Origin: Putridiphycobacter sp045110285
GTDB lineage: Bacteria > Bacteroidota > Bacteroidia > Flavobacteriales_D > Crocinitomicaceae
Direction: 5' to 3'
Assembly (NCBI GenBank): GCA_045110285.1
Contig: JBGCGA010000017.1
Coordinates: 1-64,000 of the forward strand
Length of the DNA stretch: 64,000 bases
The notes beneath the pieces are model-generated. The model saw nothing but the letters and a program-made list of their open reading frames with translations. It ran no database searches and was not told the origin of the DNA. Of this stretch, positions 50,158-61,200 are shown in pieces; the stretch's first letter is position 1; each line of letters begins with the position of its first letter. A program made the position numbers and the translations under genes.

Positions 50158-51144
50158 TTGATAAAAGACACCCACAATCGAATTCACAATTACCTCAGAA
50201 TTTCATTAACTGAGCGTTGCAATTTAAGATGCTTCTATTGTATGCCAGAAGATGGTGTAGCATTAAGGCCAAAGCCAGAATTCATGACTACTGAAGAAAT
50301 TATAGCTATTGCCCAAACTTTTGTTGATATGGGTGTTTCAAAAATTAGAATTACCGGCGGCGAACCTTTAATCAAAAAAGACGTTGCCAACATTTTAACC
50401 CAATTGGCCAATTTAAATGTTGATTTGCATATCACAACTAACGGTGTGATAGTAGATAAATTCATAGGATTATTTAAAGAAATTGGACTATCTGATATAA
50501 ACTTAAGCCTAGACTCTTTAAAGGAAGAAAAATTTAATAAAATATCAAAAAGACAATATTTTTCTAGAATAATGAATAACATTGATCTATTAGTTGATCA
50601 TCAGTTCAATTTAAAGATCAATGTGGTGTTAATGAAAGGAGTTAATGATGATGAAATAATAGATTTCATTGAGTGGGCAAAGAATAAACCCATTGGTATC
50701 CGCTTTATTGAATTTATGCCATTTGATGGGAATAATTGGAATACCACTAAAGTGGTTTCGTTCGATTCTATTATGGATACGGTGCAAAGTCATTTTAACC
50801 CAACTTCGATTCATTTGCTGAAAGGGCATTTAAATGACACCTCAAAAAATTATGCAATAGATGGTTATCAAGGAGATTTTGGAATTATTAGTTCGGTTAC
50901 CAATCCTTTTTGTGACGGCTGCAATAGAATTCGTTTGACCGCCGACGGAAAAATGAAGAATTGTTTGTTTTCAAATGAAGAAACAGATCTCTTGACCGCA
51001 TTTCGAAATAGACAAGACATTAAAGAATTGATTCTAAAAGGAATTAAAACAAAACACTTTTCTAGAGCAGGAATTGATGGTTTCAATAATCATCATATCG
51101 AAGCTTTTGAGCGTAATAGAAATATGACAGCCATAGGTGGATGA
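50158..51144 (+). CDS. moaA: GTP 3',8-cyclase (molybdenum cofactor step 1)
   Basis: 328 residues. The radical-SAM cluster motif CNLRCFYC (about 21-28) and a C-terminal cluster CDGC ... C (NPFCDGCNRIRLTADGKMKN then C) are present, and the protein ends in the double glycine TAIGG required for activity. It converts GTP to the cyclic intermediate that MoaC turns into cPMP. The start is a TTG at 50158; the next Met is too far inside the radical-SAM motif. It is the first gene of a seven-gene cofactor operon; its stop nearly abuts moeA. Confidence 0.95.
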   Translation: MIKDTHNRIHNYLRISLTERCNLRCFYCMPEDGVALRPKPEFMTTEEIIAIAQTFVDMGVSKIRITGGEPLIKKDVANILTQLANLNVDLHITTNGVIVDKFIGLFKEIGLSDINLSLDSLKEEKFNKISKRQYFSRIMNNIDLLVDHQFNLKINVVLMKGVNDDEIIDFIEWAKNKPIGIRFIEFMPFDGNNWNTTKVVSFDSIMDTVQSHFNPTSIHLLKGHLNDTSKNYAIDGYQGDFGIISSVTNPFCDGCNRIRLTADGKMKNCLFSNEETDLLTAFRNRQDIKELILKGIKTKHFSRAGIDGFNNHHIEAFERNRNMTAIGG

Positions 51145-51145
51145 T

Positions 51146-52321
51146 ATGATAACAGTTGAAACTGCATTAGAAATTGTAGAAGGAAAGACCATTCCGTCAA
51201 ATTCCATCACAACCATATTATTGCCAGAGGCATTAAATTGTGTACTGGCAACTGACGTATTATCGCCTATAACAATGCCTCCATTTCCCCAATCTGCAAT
51301 GGACGGATATGCCGTAAATTGCTACAAAAAGAATGAAAATTTTGAGCTTATTGGAGAAGTAGCAGCTGGACAAAACCAGAATATTATATTGGGCAATAAT
51401 CAAGCTGTGAGAATTTTTACAGGAGCTGAAGTGCCTTCCACAGCAAATATGGTTGTGAGACAAGAGGATGTGAAGTGTTTAAATACCGAGCTAAAAATTG
51501 AAATATTTCCGAAAGAAAAGGCGAATATTAGACCAATGGGAGAGCAAATGATGAGCGGCGACTTAGCTTTAGAAAAAGGGCATTTGCTAAACGCGGCTAG
51601 CATTGGTTTTTTAAGTTCTATAGGCATAAGAGAGGTAGCGGTTTACAAACTACCTAGTATAGCAATAATTGCTACAGGAAGCGAACTTATTCCTGCAGGC
51701 GAACCACTGCAACCTGGTCAAATTTACGATAGCAATTCAACTATGCTTTCTGCCTGCTTGAAGTCATATGGTTATTTGAAATCAACCATTTTTAAAATTG
51801 AAGACGATTTCAAAATAACTTTGGAAACAGTAGCAAACTGTTTAAAGGATTTTGATTTGATTATATGCTCAGGGGGAATTTCAGTGGGAGATTACGATTT
51901 TATTGGAAAAGCACTGGCCGCAAATCAGGTTAAAACTCATTTTTATAAAGTAAAGCAAAAACCTGGAAAACCACTATTCTTTGGTCAAAAAGGTAGTACT
52001 TATGTTTTTGGATTACCCGGAAATCCTGCGGCCTGCTTAACGGGATGGTATATTTACATATTACCGTTCCTCTCAAAGTTAAAAGGGGCAGAGTTTAGTG
52101 GATTACCATTTCTTACAGCAAAACTGTCAACTGAATATCACCGAAAAGGTAATAGAGCTGAGTTTTTAAAGGGAAGGGTTGAAAACGGAAAAATAGATAT
52201 ATTAGAAGGACAAAGTTCTGCTATGTTAAAAAGTTTTTCAGCTGCAAACGCCATTATTTACATGCCAATACATAAGTTGAAATTTACTGAAAATGATGAG
52301 GTAAATTATTATTTACTCTAA
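51146..52321 (+). CDS. moeA: Molybdopterin molybdenumtransferase
   Basis: 391 residues from the ATG at 51146 (a GTG at 51137 is in frame). Motifs: MPPFPQSAMDGYAVN, ATGSELIPAGEPLQPGQIYD, SGGISVGDYDF and KPLFFGQKGSTYVFGLPGNP, as in MoeA. It inserts molybdate into adenylylated molybdopterin. The stop shares one base with the start of the permease gene (TAATG). It lies 1 nt after the moaA stop. Confidence 0.95.
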   Translation: MITVETALEIVEGKTIPSNSITTILLPEALNCVLATDVLSPITMPPFPQSAMDGYAVNCYKKNENFELIGEVAAGQNQNIILGNNQAVRIFTGAEVPSTANMVVRQEDVKCLNTELKIEIFPKEKANIRPMGEQMMSGDLALEKGHLLNAASIGFLSSIGIREVAVYKLPSIAIIATGSELIPAGEPLQPGQIYDSNSTMLSACLKSYGYLKSTIFKIEDDFKITLETVANCLKDFDLIICSGGISVGDYDFIGKALAANQVKTHFYKVKQKPGKPLFFGQKGSTYVFGLPGNPAACLTGWYIYILPFLSKLKGAEFSGLPFLTAKLSTEYHRKGNRAEFLKGRVENGKIDILEGQSSAMLKSFSAANAIIYMPIHKLKFTENDEVNYYLL

Positions 52322-53079
52322 TGGTATTCCCAATTGAATATTTAGGGCTACTTATTGGAATTCCGGTAATCGCTTTTTTATATGCCTCAGTTGGTCACGG
52401 AGGGGCAAGCGGATACATAGCACTATTGTTTTTGTTTAGTTTTCCAACCATTAACATAAAACCAATTGCTCTAACCATTAATTTATTTGTAGCGGCAATT
52501 GCATTTTATCACTTTTGGAAACAGGGTCACTTTAAATGGAATCTGTTTGTGTTTTTTGCAATTGGCTCTATACCATTTTCTTTTATTGGAGGATTAATAG
52601 AAGTTCAACCTTTACTATACCATACAATTCTTGCTGGTTTTATTTTATTCTCAATCATTAAGCTGGTGGGATTAATTTCCAGTCATCACAGCGGTATAAT
52701 ACAGAAAATTAATCCATACCTAGCTGTGGGTGTTGGCGCCGCTATTGGAATCATATCTGGGCTCATAGGCATTGGTGGAGGAATAATTTTAACTCCTGTT
52801 TTACTAATTTTAAATTGGGCAAGTATAAAGCAAGCAGCTGCGGTTTCGGCATTATTCATTTGGGTAAACTCCGCGGCCGGACTCTATGGTCAAATACAGC
52901 AAAATATTGAACTCCCTTCAATCACATGGACCTTAGTACTTTTAGCATTGTTTGGAGGGTTTTTAGGTAGTTATATAGGTGCTAGTAAGATAAGCGATAG
53001 GTGGGTAAAAGCATTTTTAATAGCTGTTTTATTAATAGCATTTGCTAAATTAGTGAACACGATATGGATCATAATTTAG
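52321..53079 (+). CDS. TauE/SafE-family (TSUP) membrane permease
   Basis: 252 residues with about eight transmembrane helices. GHGGASGYIALL near the N-terminus and GLIGIGGGIILTPVLLIL in the middle are the duplicated glycine-rich TSUP blocks. Family members export or import sulfite, sulfonates or other small anions. Its place inside a molybdenum-cofactor operon, coupled by overlaps on both sides, suggests a role linked to the cofactor or a molybdoenzyme. Sulfite handling or oxyanion transport are possible. The substrate is not shown by the sequence. Confidence 0.88.
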   Translation: MVFPIEYLGLLIGIPVIAFLYASVGHGGASGYIALLFLFSFPTINIKPIALTINLFVAAIAFYHFWKQGHFKWNLFVFFAIGSIPFSFIGGLIEVQPLLYHTILAGFILFSIIKLVGLISSHHSGIIQKINPYLAVGVGAAIGIISGLIGIGGGIILTPVLLILNWASIKQAAAVSALFIWVNSAAGLYGQIQQNIELPSITWTLVLLALFGGFLGSYIGASKISDRWVKAFLIAVLLIAFAKLVNTIWIII

Positions 53080-53645
53080 GAATTATCATTTTAGCAGGTG
53101 GTCACAGTCGGAGAATGGGAGAGGATAAGGGATTAATTGAAGTGAAGGGTAAAGCTATTATTCAATATTTAATCGAAACCTGTCAAATTATTTCCAAAAA
53201 TATGATTATAATTTCTAATAGTGAACACTACAATGTTTTTGGTTACCCTGTATATTCCGACATCATCAAGAATATAGGCCCTATTGGAGGGTTATACACT
53301 GGTTTACATAACTCTGTAAACGATTGGAATATTGTATTGTCGTGTGATGTCCCACTAGTTTCAGCACAACTTTTAAGAAAACTAGCTGAAAGTAGAAATG
53401 AAGAAAAATTCGCAGGGGTTGCAGCACATCAAGAACGAATTCATCCGACAATCGGACTTTATCATAAAAATTTTATACCCACCATAAAAAATGTAATAAA
53501 GCAAAAACAGTATAAAATGTCAAATTTGTATGAGCATCCAAAAGCGACAATTATTGATTGCAATGATTTTCCAGCCAAAGAATTTCTAAATTTGAATACT
53601 ATAAATGAACTGGAATTCTTTAAAAAGCATGTTAATGGAGATTAA
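53064..53645 (+). CDS. mobA: Molybdenum cofactor guanylyltransferase
   Basis: 193 residues. The nucleotide-binding opening IIILAGGHSRRMGEDKGLIE is the MobA signature (LAGGxSxRMGxDK), followed by DIIKNIGPIGGLYTGL and VLSCDVPLVS. It transfers GMP to the cofactor, so the cell is expected to have an enzyme of the MGD-using DMSO-reductase family. It overlaps the permease gene by 16 nt and moaD by about 17 nt. Confidence 0.93.
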   Translation: MDHNLGIIILAGGHSRRMGEDKGLIEVKGKAIIQYLIETCQIISKNMIIISNSEHYNVFGYPVYSDIIKNIGPIGGLYTGLHNSVNDWNIVLSCDVPLVSAQLLRKLAESRNEEKFAGVAAHQERIHPTIGLYHKNFIPTIKNVIKQKQYKMSNLYEHPKATIIDCNDFPAKEFLNLNTINELEFFKKHVNGD

Positions 53646-53865
53646 GTACTTCGGAAAAATAGCAGAAGTGATTGGACATATGTCTGAACAGATAGTTTTA
53701 GACAACCTAACTGTTTCTGAACTCAAAAAAGAATTATTCGAAAAGTATGTATTTTTAAAAACTGAAACCATACAAGTAGCTGTTAATTTAAATATTGTAG
53801 AAGACGATTTTGTTATAAATCAAAATGATGAAGTTGCAATTCTACCCCCTTTTTCGGGCGGATAA
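53629..53865 (+). CDS. moaD: Molybdopterin synthase small subunit
   Basis: 78 residues from the ATG at 53629 (an ATG two codons later, or the frame back to 53605, are alternatives). The ubiquitin-like fold ends in AILPPFSGG; the terminal Gly-Gly is thiocarboxylated and supplies sulfur to cPMP. It overlaps the end of mobA. The activating enzyme MoeB is not encoded in this window. Confidence 0.9.
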   Translation: MLMEIKYFGKIAEVIGHMSEQIVLDNLTVSELKKELFEKYVFLKTETIQVAVNLNIVEDDFVINQNDEVAILPPFSGG

Positions 53866-53876
53866 ATAATAAAAAA

Positions 53877-54311
53877 ATGGGTAAGAAAAACGTTTTTGTC
53901 AAAGGTCCAATTTTACCTCAAAAAATTGCAAATTCAATAGCGCATCATCAAGTTAAAACTAATATTGGTGCACATGATATTTTTTTGGGTCAGGTACGGG
54001 CTGATGAAATAGACGGAAAAAAAGTTGCCGCAATTAATTATTCCTGTTACGAACAAATGGCTAAAGAAGTATTTCATTCCATCCGAGAAGCAGCTTTCGA
54101 TAAATACGATTTGACTTGCTTACATATCTACCACAGTATTGGTAATGTTAAAGCAGGTGAAATTTGTTTATTTGTATTTACATCATCTGTTCACCGAAAA
54201 ATGGCAATGGAGGCTTGCAGGTACTTAGTGGAAGAGATTAAATTAAAGGCTCCGGTTTTCGGAAAAGAAGTATTTGAAGACAAATCCTCTCAATGGAAAG
54301 TTAATACATAA
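53877..54311 (+). CDS. moaE: Molybdopterin synthase large subunit
   Basis: 144 residues, the normal MoaE size. Features are NIGAHDIFLGQVRADEIDGK, INYSCYEQMAKEVFHSIREA, CLHIYHSIGNVKAGEICLFV and KAPVFGKEVFED with the conserved Lys. With MoaD it converts cPMP to molybdopterin. Gaps are 11 nt from moaD and 2 nt to the next gene. Confidence 0.94.
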   Translation: MGKKNVFVKGPILPQKIANSIAHHQVKTNIGAHDIFLGQVRADEIDGKKVAAINYSCYEQMAKEVFHSIREAAFDKYDLTCLHIYHSIGNVKAGEICLFVFTSSVHRKMAMEACRYLVEEIKLKAPVFGKEVFEDKSSQWKVNT

Positions 54312-54313
54312 TT

Positions 54314-55231
54314 ATGGTAGACATTACACATAAAGTAAATACCTTAAGAATTGCAACGGCAGAAGCGGTAGTAAAAGTTAGTAATAATGACACTATCAAT
54401 GCCATTCAAAACAATAAAGTACCAAAGGGAAATGTATTTGAAATGGCAAAAACTGCTGGTTTTTTGGGCGTAAAACAAACACCTAATTTATTACCCGATT
54501 GTCACCCAATTCCAATTGAAAGTACAAAAGTTGAATACCACATTGAAGGCTTAACGATCAAAATTTTAATGGAAGTAAAAACCATTTATAAAACGGGTGT
54601 TGAAGTTGAGGCCATGCATGGCGTATCTATAGTAGCACTCACTATGTACGATATGTTAAAGCCAATTGATAAGGGAATAGAAATAGGAACTATTAGATTA
54701 ATTGAGAAGAGCGGTGGAAAAAGTGACAGAGCAGATAGAATAGCAAAAACTGCAAGAGGAATTGACGCAGCGGTTATTGTTTGCTCAGATACAATTTCTG
54801 AAGGTCAAAAAGAAGATAAAGCTGGGAAAGGCATTATTAAAGCGCTAGAAAATCAAAGTATCGAAATTACTGAATACTCAATAATAGCGGACGAAATTAG
54901 TCAGATAGAGGAAAAGCTAAAAGCTCTTGCTGCAAAAAAAATATCAATGATCATTTTTACAGGAGGCACTGGTTTATCCAAAAGAGATGTTACACCGGAA
55001 GCTCTAACGCCTTTATTGGATAGACGCATTCCGGGAGTTGAAGAACAAATCAGACGTTATGGGCAAGAAAGAATGCCATACGCTATGTTATCGAGAAGCG
55101 TGGTCGGAACTTATCAGAATTCCCTTGTAATGGCATTACCAGGTTCAACAGCAGGAGCAATAGAAAGTATGGAGTCTGTTATGCCTCACATTATTCATAT
55201 TTTCGACATTTTTAGGGGAGCTAGCCACTAG
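54314..55231 (+). CDS. moaC: Fused cyclic pyranopterin monophosphate synthase / MoaB-Mog-like protein
   Basis: 305 residues. The N-terminal half (about 1-150) is MoaC: VDITHKVNTLRIATAEA, QTPNLLPDCHPIPIE, EVEAMHGVSIVALTMYDMLK. The C-terminal half (about 153-305) is a MoaB/Mog-type domain: AAVIVCSDTISEGQKEDKAG, IIFTGGTGLSKRDVTPEALT and VMALPGSTAGAIESM. MoaC forms cPMP; MoaB/Mog-type domains adenylylate molybdopterin before MoeA acts. Known as the MoaCB type. It ends the operon and is convergent with sprA (22-nt gap). Confidence 0.93.
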   Translation: MVDITHKVNTLRIATAEAVVKVSNNDTINAIQNNKVPKGNVFEMAKTAGFLGVKQTPNLLPDCHPIPIESTKVEYHIEGLTIKILMEVKTIYKTGVEVEAMHGVSIVALTMYDMLKPIDKGIEIGTIRLIEKSGGKSDRADRIAKTARGIDAAVIVCSDTISEGQKEDKAGKGIIKALENQSIEITEYSIIADEISQIEEKLKALAAKKISMIIFTGGTGLSKRDVTPEALTPLLDRRIPGVEEQIRRYGQERMPYAMLSRSVVGTYQNSLVMALPGSTAGAIESMESVMPHIIHIFDIFRGASH

Positions 55232-55253
55232 ATAAACTACTGATCTGAATACA

Positions 55254-58200
55254 CTATTGTGCTAGATTAAATCGCAATGCGATTCCAGCTCTTGTATTAG
55301 CTGATGGAAATGCTGTTGACAATGCTGGCGTATTCACTGTTCTGTCAAAATAAGCTCTAACGTTTAAGTTCTTTCCTAAATTATAATCAACTGATGATCG
55401 GATAGAATATGAATCCTGACCTGCAGATACAACCTGTGTGTTTTCATTAATGTTTCTGTTCACAGACAATGTATTTCTGATCGACAAATCGAATCGAATA
55501 TTCAAATCACTTTTTGGTTTTTCACCCATAAAATCAAAAGGTAATTCAACCTGAGAAAATCTGTAACCTGATCCAATTACAATTTCTTTACCAACCAACT
55601 CAATAATTTGAGCATTTGGAATGTTAAGGGCTAAGCTTCTATCTTTTTTAATTTCAAATTTCGTAATTAATCCATTCTTATTCACAATCCAAGTTGCATC
55701 AATACCAAATAAAGGAGCAAATTGTTCAGATATAATAATACTTGCAAATTGTTCGTCAGCTAAAAAGTTGTTAGAATTATCAAATTGTCTTTCGCCAATA
55801 TCGTTTCTGGCTGCTAGATTCGTTGAAAAATTTGATACCGAAACATTTGATCTATAGCCGTGTTTAACGGTGAAGTTTCGCACATACTTTTTTAGAAATG
55901 CAATTTTAGTTAACCCGTCATATCTGATGTCCCAATTTGGAAGAGGAATCATTTTAAATACGTCCGTAATACCATTGTCTCCGCTTCCAGTATAGGTGTT
56001 TAAAAATGATGCAACTAATACATCTTGTTGATTTCCGCCATAACCTTCATAAAACCCATTGTCTTGTTCGCTTGTACCAGCTTCTTCTCCAAATGTTTTC
56101 GACAAGTTGGCGCGGTTACTTAACATATCAATAAAATTTTGTGATGACTTTGTTTCTTTATCTAATTTTTCAAATGCAGTCCGCCATGTGATTGTACTAA
56201 AGTTTATTGTACCAGTATTGATTGGGTTCTGATAGACGTGTCGCAAAGAATCTTCATTCCAACGGAAGTTACTATTTTGGTTAATCGTATAACTTCTATC
56301 AATAGTCAAATTGATTGACAAGTCTTTTATTGGTTCTAAAGTAGCTCTACCACTCATTCGTTGTGTGTGCATTACAGTATGCTGTAAATTCAGTGTTGAC
56401 TGTTCGACAAGCCAAGAGTTGTCGCTTGCAAAATTGGCAAATGAAGTATCTGTTCCCCAGGCATTGCCAGTTCTACCGAGCAAGTCATAGTTTTGTGCTC
56501 CTGTAACAAAAGCCAAGCTAGGCGACTGAAAATTGTTATCTAAACCAAACAATCCATTTGAATTAGCAAAACCAGGCAGTAGCATACCATCCGTAATTGA
56601 GTATGTTCCGCTTACATTCCGTAAAGTCATTACTAACTGTCCAACAGTCTTTCCAAACAATCCAATCTCTTTGTCTTTCTTGTCTTTTTTGTCATCTTTT
56701 TCTGGATTTTTGCTATCCTTTTTATTATCTGCCGTTGGTCTGCTTCTAGCTGCAGATCTGTTTGGTCCTCTGTTTCCTCTATTAATTTTTTGAAAGTAAG
56801 GCACTTTGTTATAAAGTGACACAAAATTGAACTGGCCATTGATATTAAATGTTCTAGCATTTTGAACTGTATTTCCTAAACTATCTTGTCCAATTGGTGC
56901 ACGCATCCAGTCGTAACTTCCTTTATATGTCACAGTACTGCTTATCCAATCTGTTAATGGAAACTTGTCAAATGGCACTTTGTAATTGATATCAAAAGAC
57001 TGTCCAAAATTCATATTATAACCACCAAATTTAATGGAGTCTGAATTCGACTGAGAAAATGGGTTAAATGATGTATTGATGATTTTACTGAGCTGCGAAT
57101 AATTAGTTCTTCCTACTGTTCCTAGTGCAGCATCAGAATCAATCTCGCCTTGCGGCTCTCTAATAATAGATGCATTTGTGGCCATATAGTTAAACTTTAA
57201 ATTTTTGGTAATATCATATTTAAAGGTATAGGCTCTGTTCCAAGTAAAGTTTTTATAGTAAGTTGGGTCAAACTCAAAGCTTGGATCAAATGAGCTTCTA
57301 TTTTGCAGAACATTGTACATTCTTTGCACATTATTAGTCACCGAAAAAGACTTAGGTCCTAAGTAGAAATTAAAATCTTTTACTAATCTTAACCATTTTG
57401 ATTTACCAACGAAGCCTACTTTTTTGAATGGCTCAATTAATTTTGGTCGACCCGAATAGGCATAATTCAATCCAGCTTTATAGTTTTTAGTCACATCTCT
57501 AACTGTATTAATATCTCTTCTAAAAAGTTCATTATATGAATAGCTCAAAGAAAGGTTCTCAACATCCCAGAAATGAATTTCTTTCCCTGGAGCTCTTTCT
57601 TTTCTCACATTGGTAAAATTATACGATTTTCTAGTCGTCAATGCTCTTGCCGCAGCAATAGCCTCCCTTTTCAAAGGACCTGAATCCATCAAATCAAAGT
57701 TTACATCAGGTTTTGTTGGATCAAATTCAGGATCAATGGCACCAACAGAATAGCCAAAATAAGCAGGGAGTCTAATGCCAATTTTTTCACCAAAAAACTG
57801 TCCCAATTCAAAATTAGAATTCACCGCCACATTTTTAATCGTTTCTCTTTGTCTTTCAACTACAGTCGATTCTATTGTACCCCAGTCAGGAGTTGAATAA
57901 TTTCCAGAAACAGCCACATTGGCAAAATCAGCCATTTGAACATTTACTTGTGCAGTTGCAGCATAACCTCCATTTTGTTTGAAGTCGGTCATTCTCAATT
58001 CATTCACCCAAACTTCTACGCATTTATCTAAGCCATCATCAGGCAAGTTATTTTCATTTTTGCTTTTGTTTCTAACACCAACCATTATTGTTTTTACCTC
58101 AGATAATGTTGGGTTTCCTTTTACACTTATGATTCTGTTTTCTTGTGTAGGTGTTGAGTATACATTAGAAGTAGCCTCTAAACCAAGCACCACTTCAGCA

Positions 58201-61200
58201 TCCCTTTTAATTTTTAACTTAATTAAATCGTCGAGTACAATATTAACATTATTAGTCTCCGGCCATATGGCATTCGGATCATTAGACTCTGTGCCCCATT
58301 GTGTTAACTTTAATGGCAATTCATATTCGTAGTAGTTTTCTGTAAAATCAGTACCTAACCTAACAAATACAGTAATATCGTCATCCTGAACTAAGTTTTC
58401 ATTAAGTGCTTTTGCCGCAGTTTCGCCATGGACAAACATCTGAATTTGGCCGTAATTTCTAATGTCAACATTTACGTTTTTGTAGGCTGCTCGTGAATCT
58501 CCATCTTTCAATCCACAAACTTCTAACGTCATTGATTGTTCGTTTAATTGTCTGGTATTCAAGCTGCTAAAATCCTGTTCCCTTAAAATTCCTTCAGGTA
58601 CGGCGTATTCAACCGGTTTTTTGCCTTCATTTTCTTCAAGATTTACTGCCCCAATTACAAACTCTGTGGAGTTAGGGTCGTCAATAATTTGATCGCCCGT
58701 TTGCAAATCTTCTAAGTATTCTCTCCAAGTTCCTCTAATTAATTCTAGGGTCGCAAATCTGAAAACTTTAGGGTTTTCAAATCCTTTTAAATACATTCTC
58801 ATAAAACGAATGGATCTAAAATCTGTGATATTATTAACGACTTTGTCAGGCTGTATAATTGGAATTTTAAACTGGTACCATGTTTCATCAATAACACCAT
58901 CTAAATCATGATCTATTTCAGTGCTGTTTGTAATATAATTCTGGCCTACCACAAATGATGACGGATCAATATTTACTTTGTATTGATAGTAGTTTTCAGT
59001 TTCACTTAAATTGTTATCTACGTTTATATCTTCAATATCTGGTGTTGTAATTCCTTGGGTTGGATATCCAGCCGCGTTTAGAGTATCTGAAATATCTGAT
59101 GTATTTGAATTACCTTCGTGGCCGTTAAAATTCTTGTACCGTTCTAAAATATTAAGTTCTGCTGCATCATAATCGTCATCTAAAAAATAATTGTAACCAT
59201 CAGACGAAATATCATTTAAAAACTGTTGGCGAGCTTGTGTAGAGAGGTTAGCAGTACCTAACCACGCCGTATACTTTGCGAAAAAATCACGCTCTTGCGC
59301 ATTATTTAAACCATCTAATCCTAAATCTTGAAACTGGCGAGAGGCATTATTATTGTCAAAAGCATTGACAATAACTTGTTGATTAGCAATTAGCCCCCAG
59401 TCTGTTGAATCATAATCGTTAGGATTGAAGTTTTCACTAGTTGGTAACCCATTCTCATAACTTTTTCTAGAATCAGGTAGAATATCTTCAGAAATATTAC
59501 CCAAGTTAAAGTAAAGTTCTCCACCATCCATATTTTCAGTTTGACCTTCGGTAGCATCTGAATTGTATGGATCAAGTAACCAAAATTGAATATACTGAAC
59601 ATTTGCAGTTTCAAAATTTGTGGTGGTTAGTGCTCTCATTATCCCAGCCCAGCGGTCTTCCGGATTATTAAAACTACCGTCAGTATTAATAAATGCAGCT
59701 GTTGTATCGTAATTGTAAGGACCTCTTTCTTTTGGATAATATGATAAATCTAAAGTTTGAATATTGTTTGCTTGCCCAACAGGCGGTTGAGATTGAGGAA
59801 ATAGTTGTTGTTGAGGCAATAATCTCATTCTACTATCTTGCAAAATTGTGTCGTTCCCTCTAATGTGATCTGGTGTTCTTCCGTTATTAAAATAAAAGGT
59901 TTGGTCAATTGTATACCATGCTAATTTACTTCTATTAAATCCTGGGCTAGTGCCTGTAAATTCTGTTCCTGTTTCCGGGAAGAGATCCAACTGATTTTGC
60001 GGAATGGAAGATAATTTCCATGAAAAAGGTGTCACTAAAGTAATGGCGCTTTGGCTACCTTCAAATCCATCTATGTATGAAATACCACCTTCACCTATTG
60101 CCCGCTGAGTTCCTGGGATTAGATAAGCAAATTCACCCGAAGCGGTAACAAAGGATTTTTCCTTGGTGCTAATGACAGGTAAAAAGTCAACCATTTTAGT
60201 GATGAATGGCACCTCAGCTCGGTATCTTAGGTCTGCGCCAAGTACAGTATTACTTACTGGTTCACTCCCTATATTAACTTTTTGAGTAACTGGCTTTTCA
60301 GTTAAATTCATAACAGTAGCTCCTAAATTAAAGTCTTTGTTAAACTCGTAATTAAAGTGAGCTCCAACAAGCGACTTTTGCTGAAATCCAAAACCGGAAT
60401 TACTTTCTAGCTGCACTTTAATCGGAGTTTGCGATTCTAAAATTCCCTCATTCAATATTTTGACTCGTCCTAAATTGTAGTCAACTTGATAATCAACACC
60501 TTCGATTAAAGCAGCGCCGCCTGCCGTTACTGTAACACTTCCTTCAGGAATGTTTAAAGCATTCAGAGGAATATCTGAACTTACTGATGATTCGTAAGTA
60601 CCCTTAATTGTATATCTATTTTTATCGGGAATCTGTTGTGCAGCCGTTCGCGTTGAATCGTATAATTCTTGAAACACTATTGTTTCCAAAATATAGTCAG
60701 GTTGAGAACCATCTGCTTCCAATAGCTTTTCTTTTAAAGTGGTTCCAAAAGGTTCAACGGTGGCAAAGAAAATTCGCCCGGTCCTGGCATCAATTGTACC
60801 TCCATTTATAATACGATTTCCAACCCTTTCAAAAGGAACAAAATCAAACCTACCATCTTGTTGTCGTTCTGTATTTAAATTTAACCTATCTAAATCCAAA
60901 TATTGAAGTAGCATTTTATCATTCACTCCTTCATAAGGGAAAAAATTGACATCAACACTGGTTCTTGGATTATTATACCAAATATCAAGTCTAAAATTAG
61001 TTGGGCCAACTTGGTAAGCTCCTAAAGAGTATACGTTTTTCATCATTAAATCCCATAATTTGTTTTTTGGATTAACAATGGTAGGTTTCAACAGCTTTAA
61101 AACCAATGCGCTTTTTGAAGAAGGCTCAACAGGAACATCATTCGAAAATTCTCCAACTTGATAGGTTACGCCTTGAAAAGTGTACTGATATGCTACGGCC

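Noticed and set aside
56630..56860. Short Lys/Arg-rich frames in another frame of sprA
   Set aside because: They arise from the low-complexity Lys/Asp stretch of SprA and are not separate genes.
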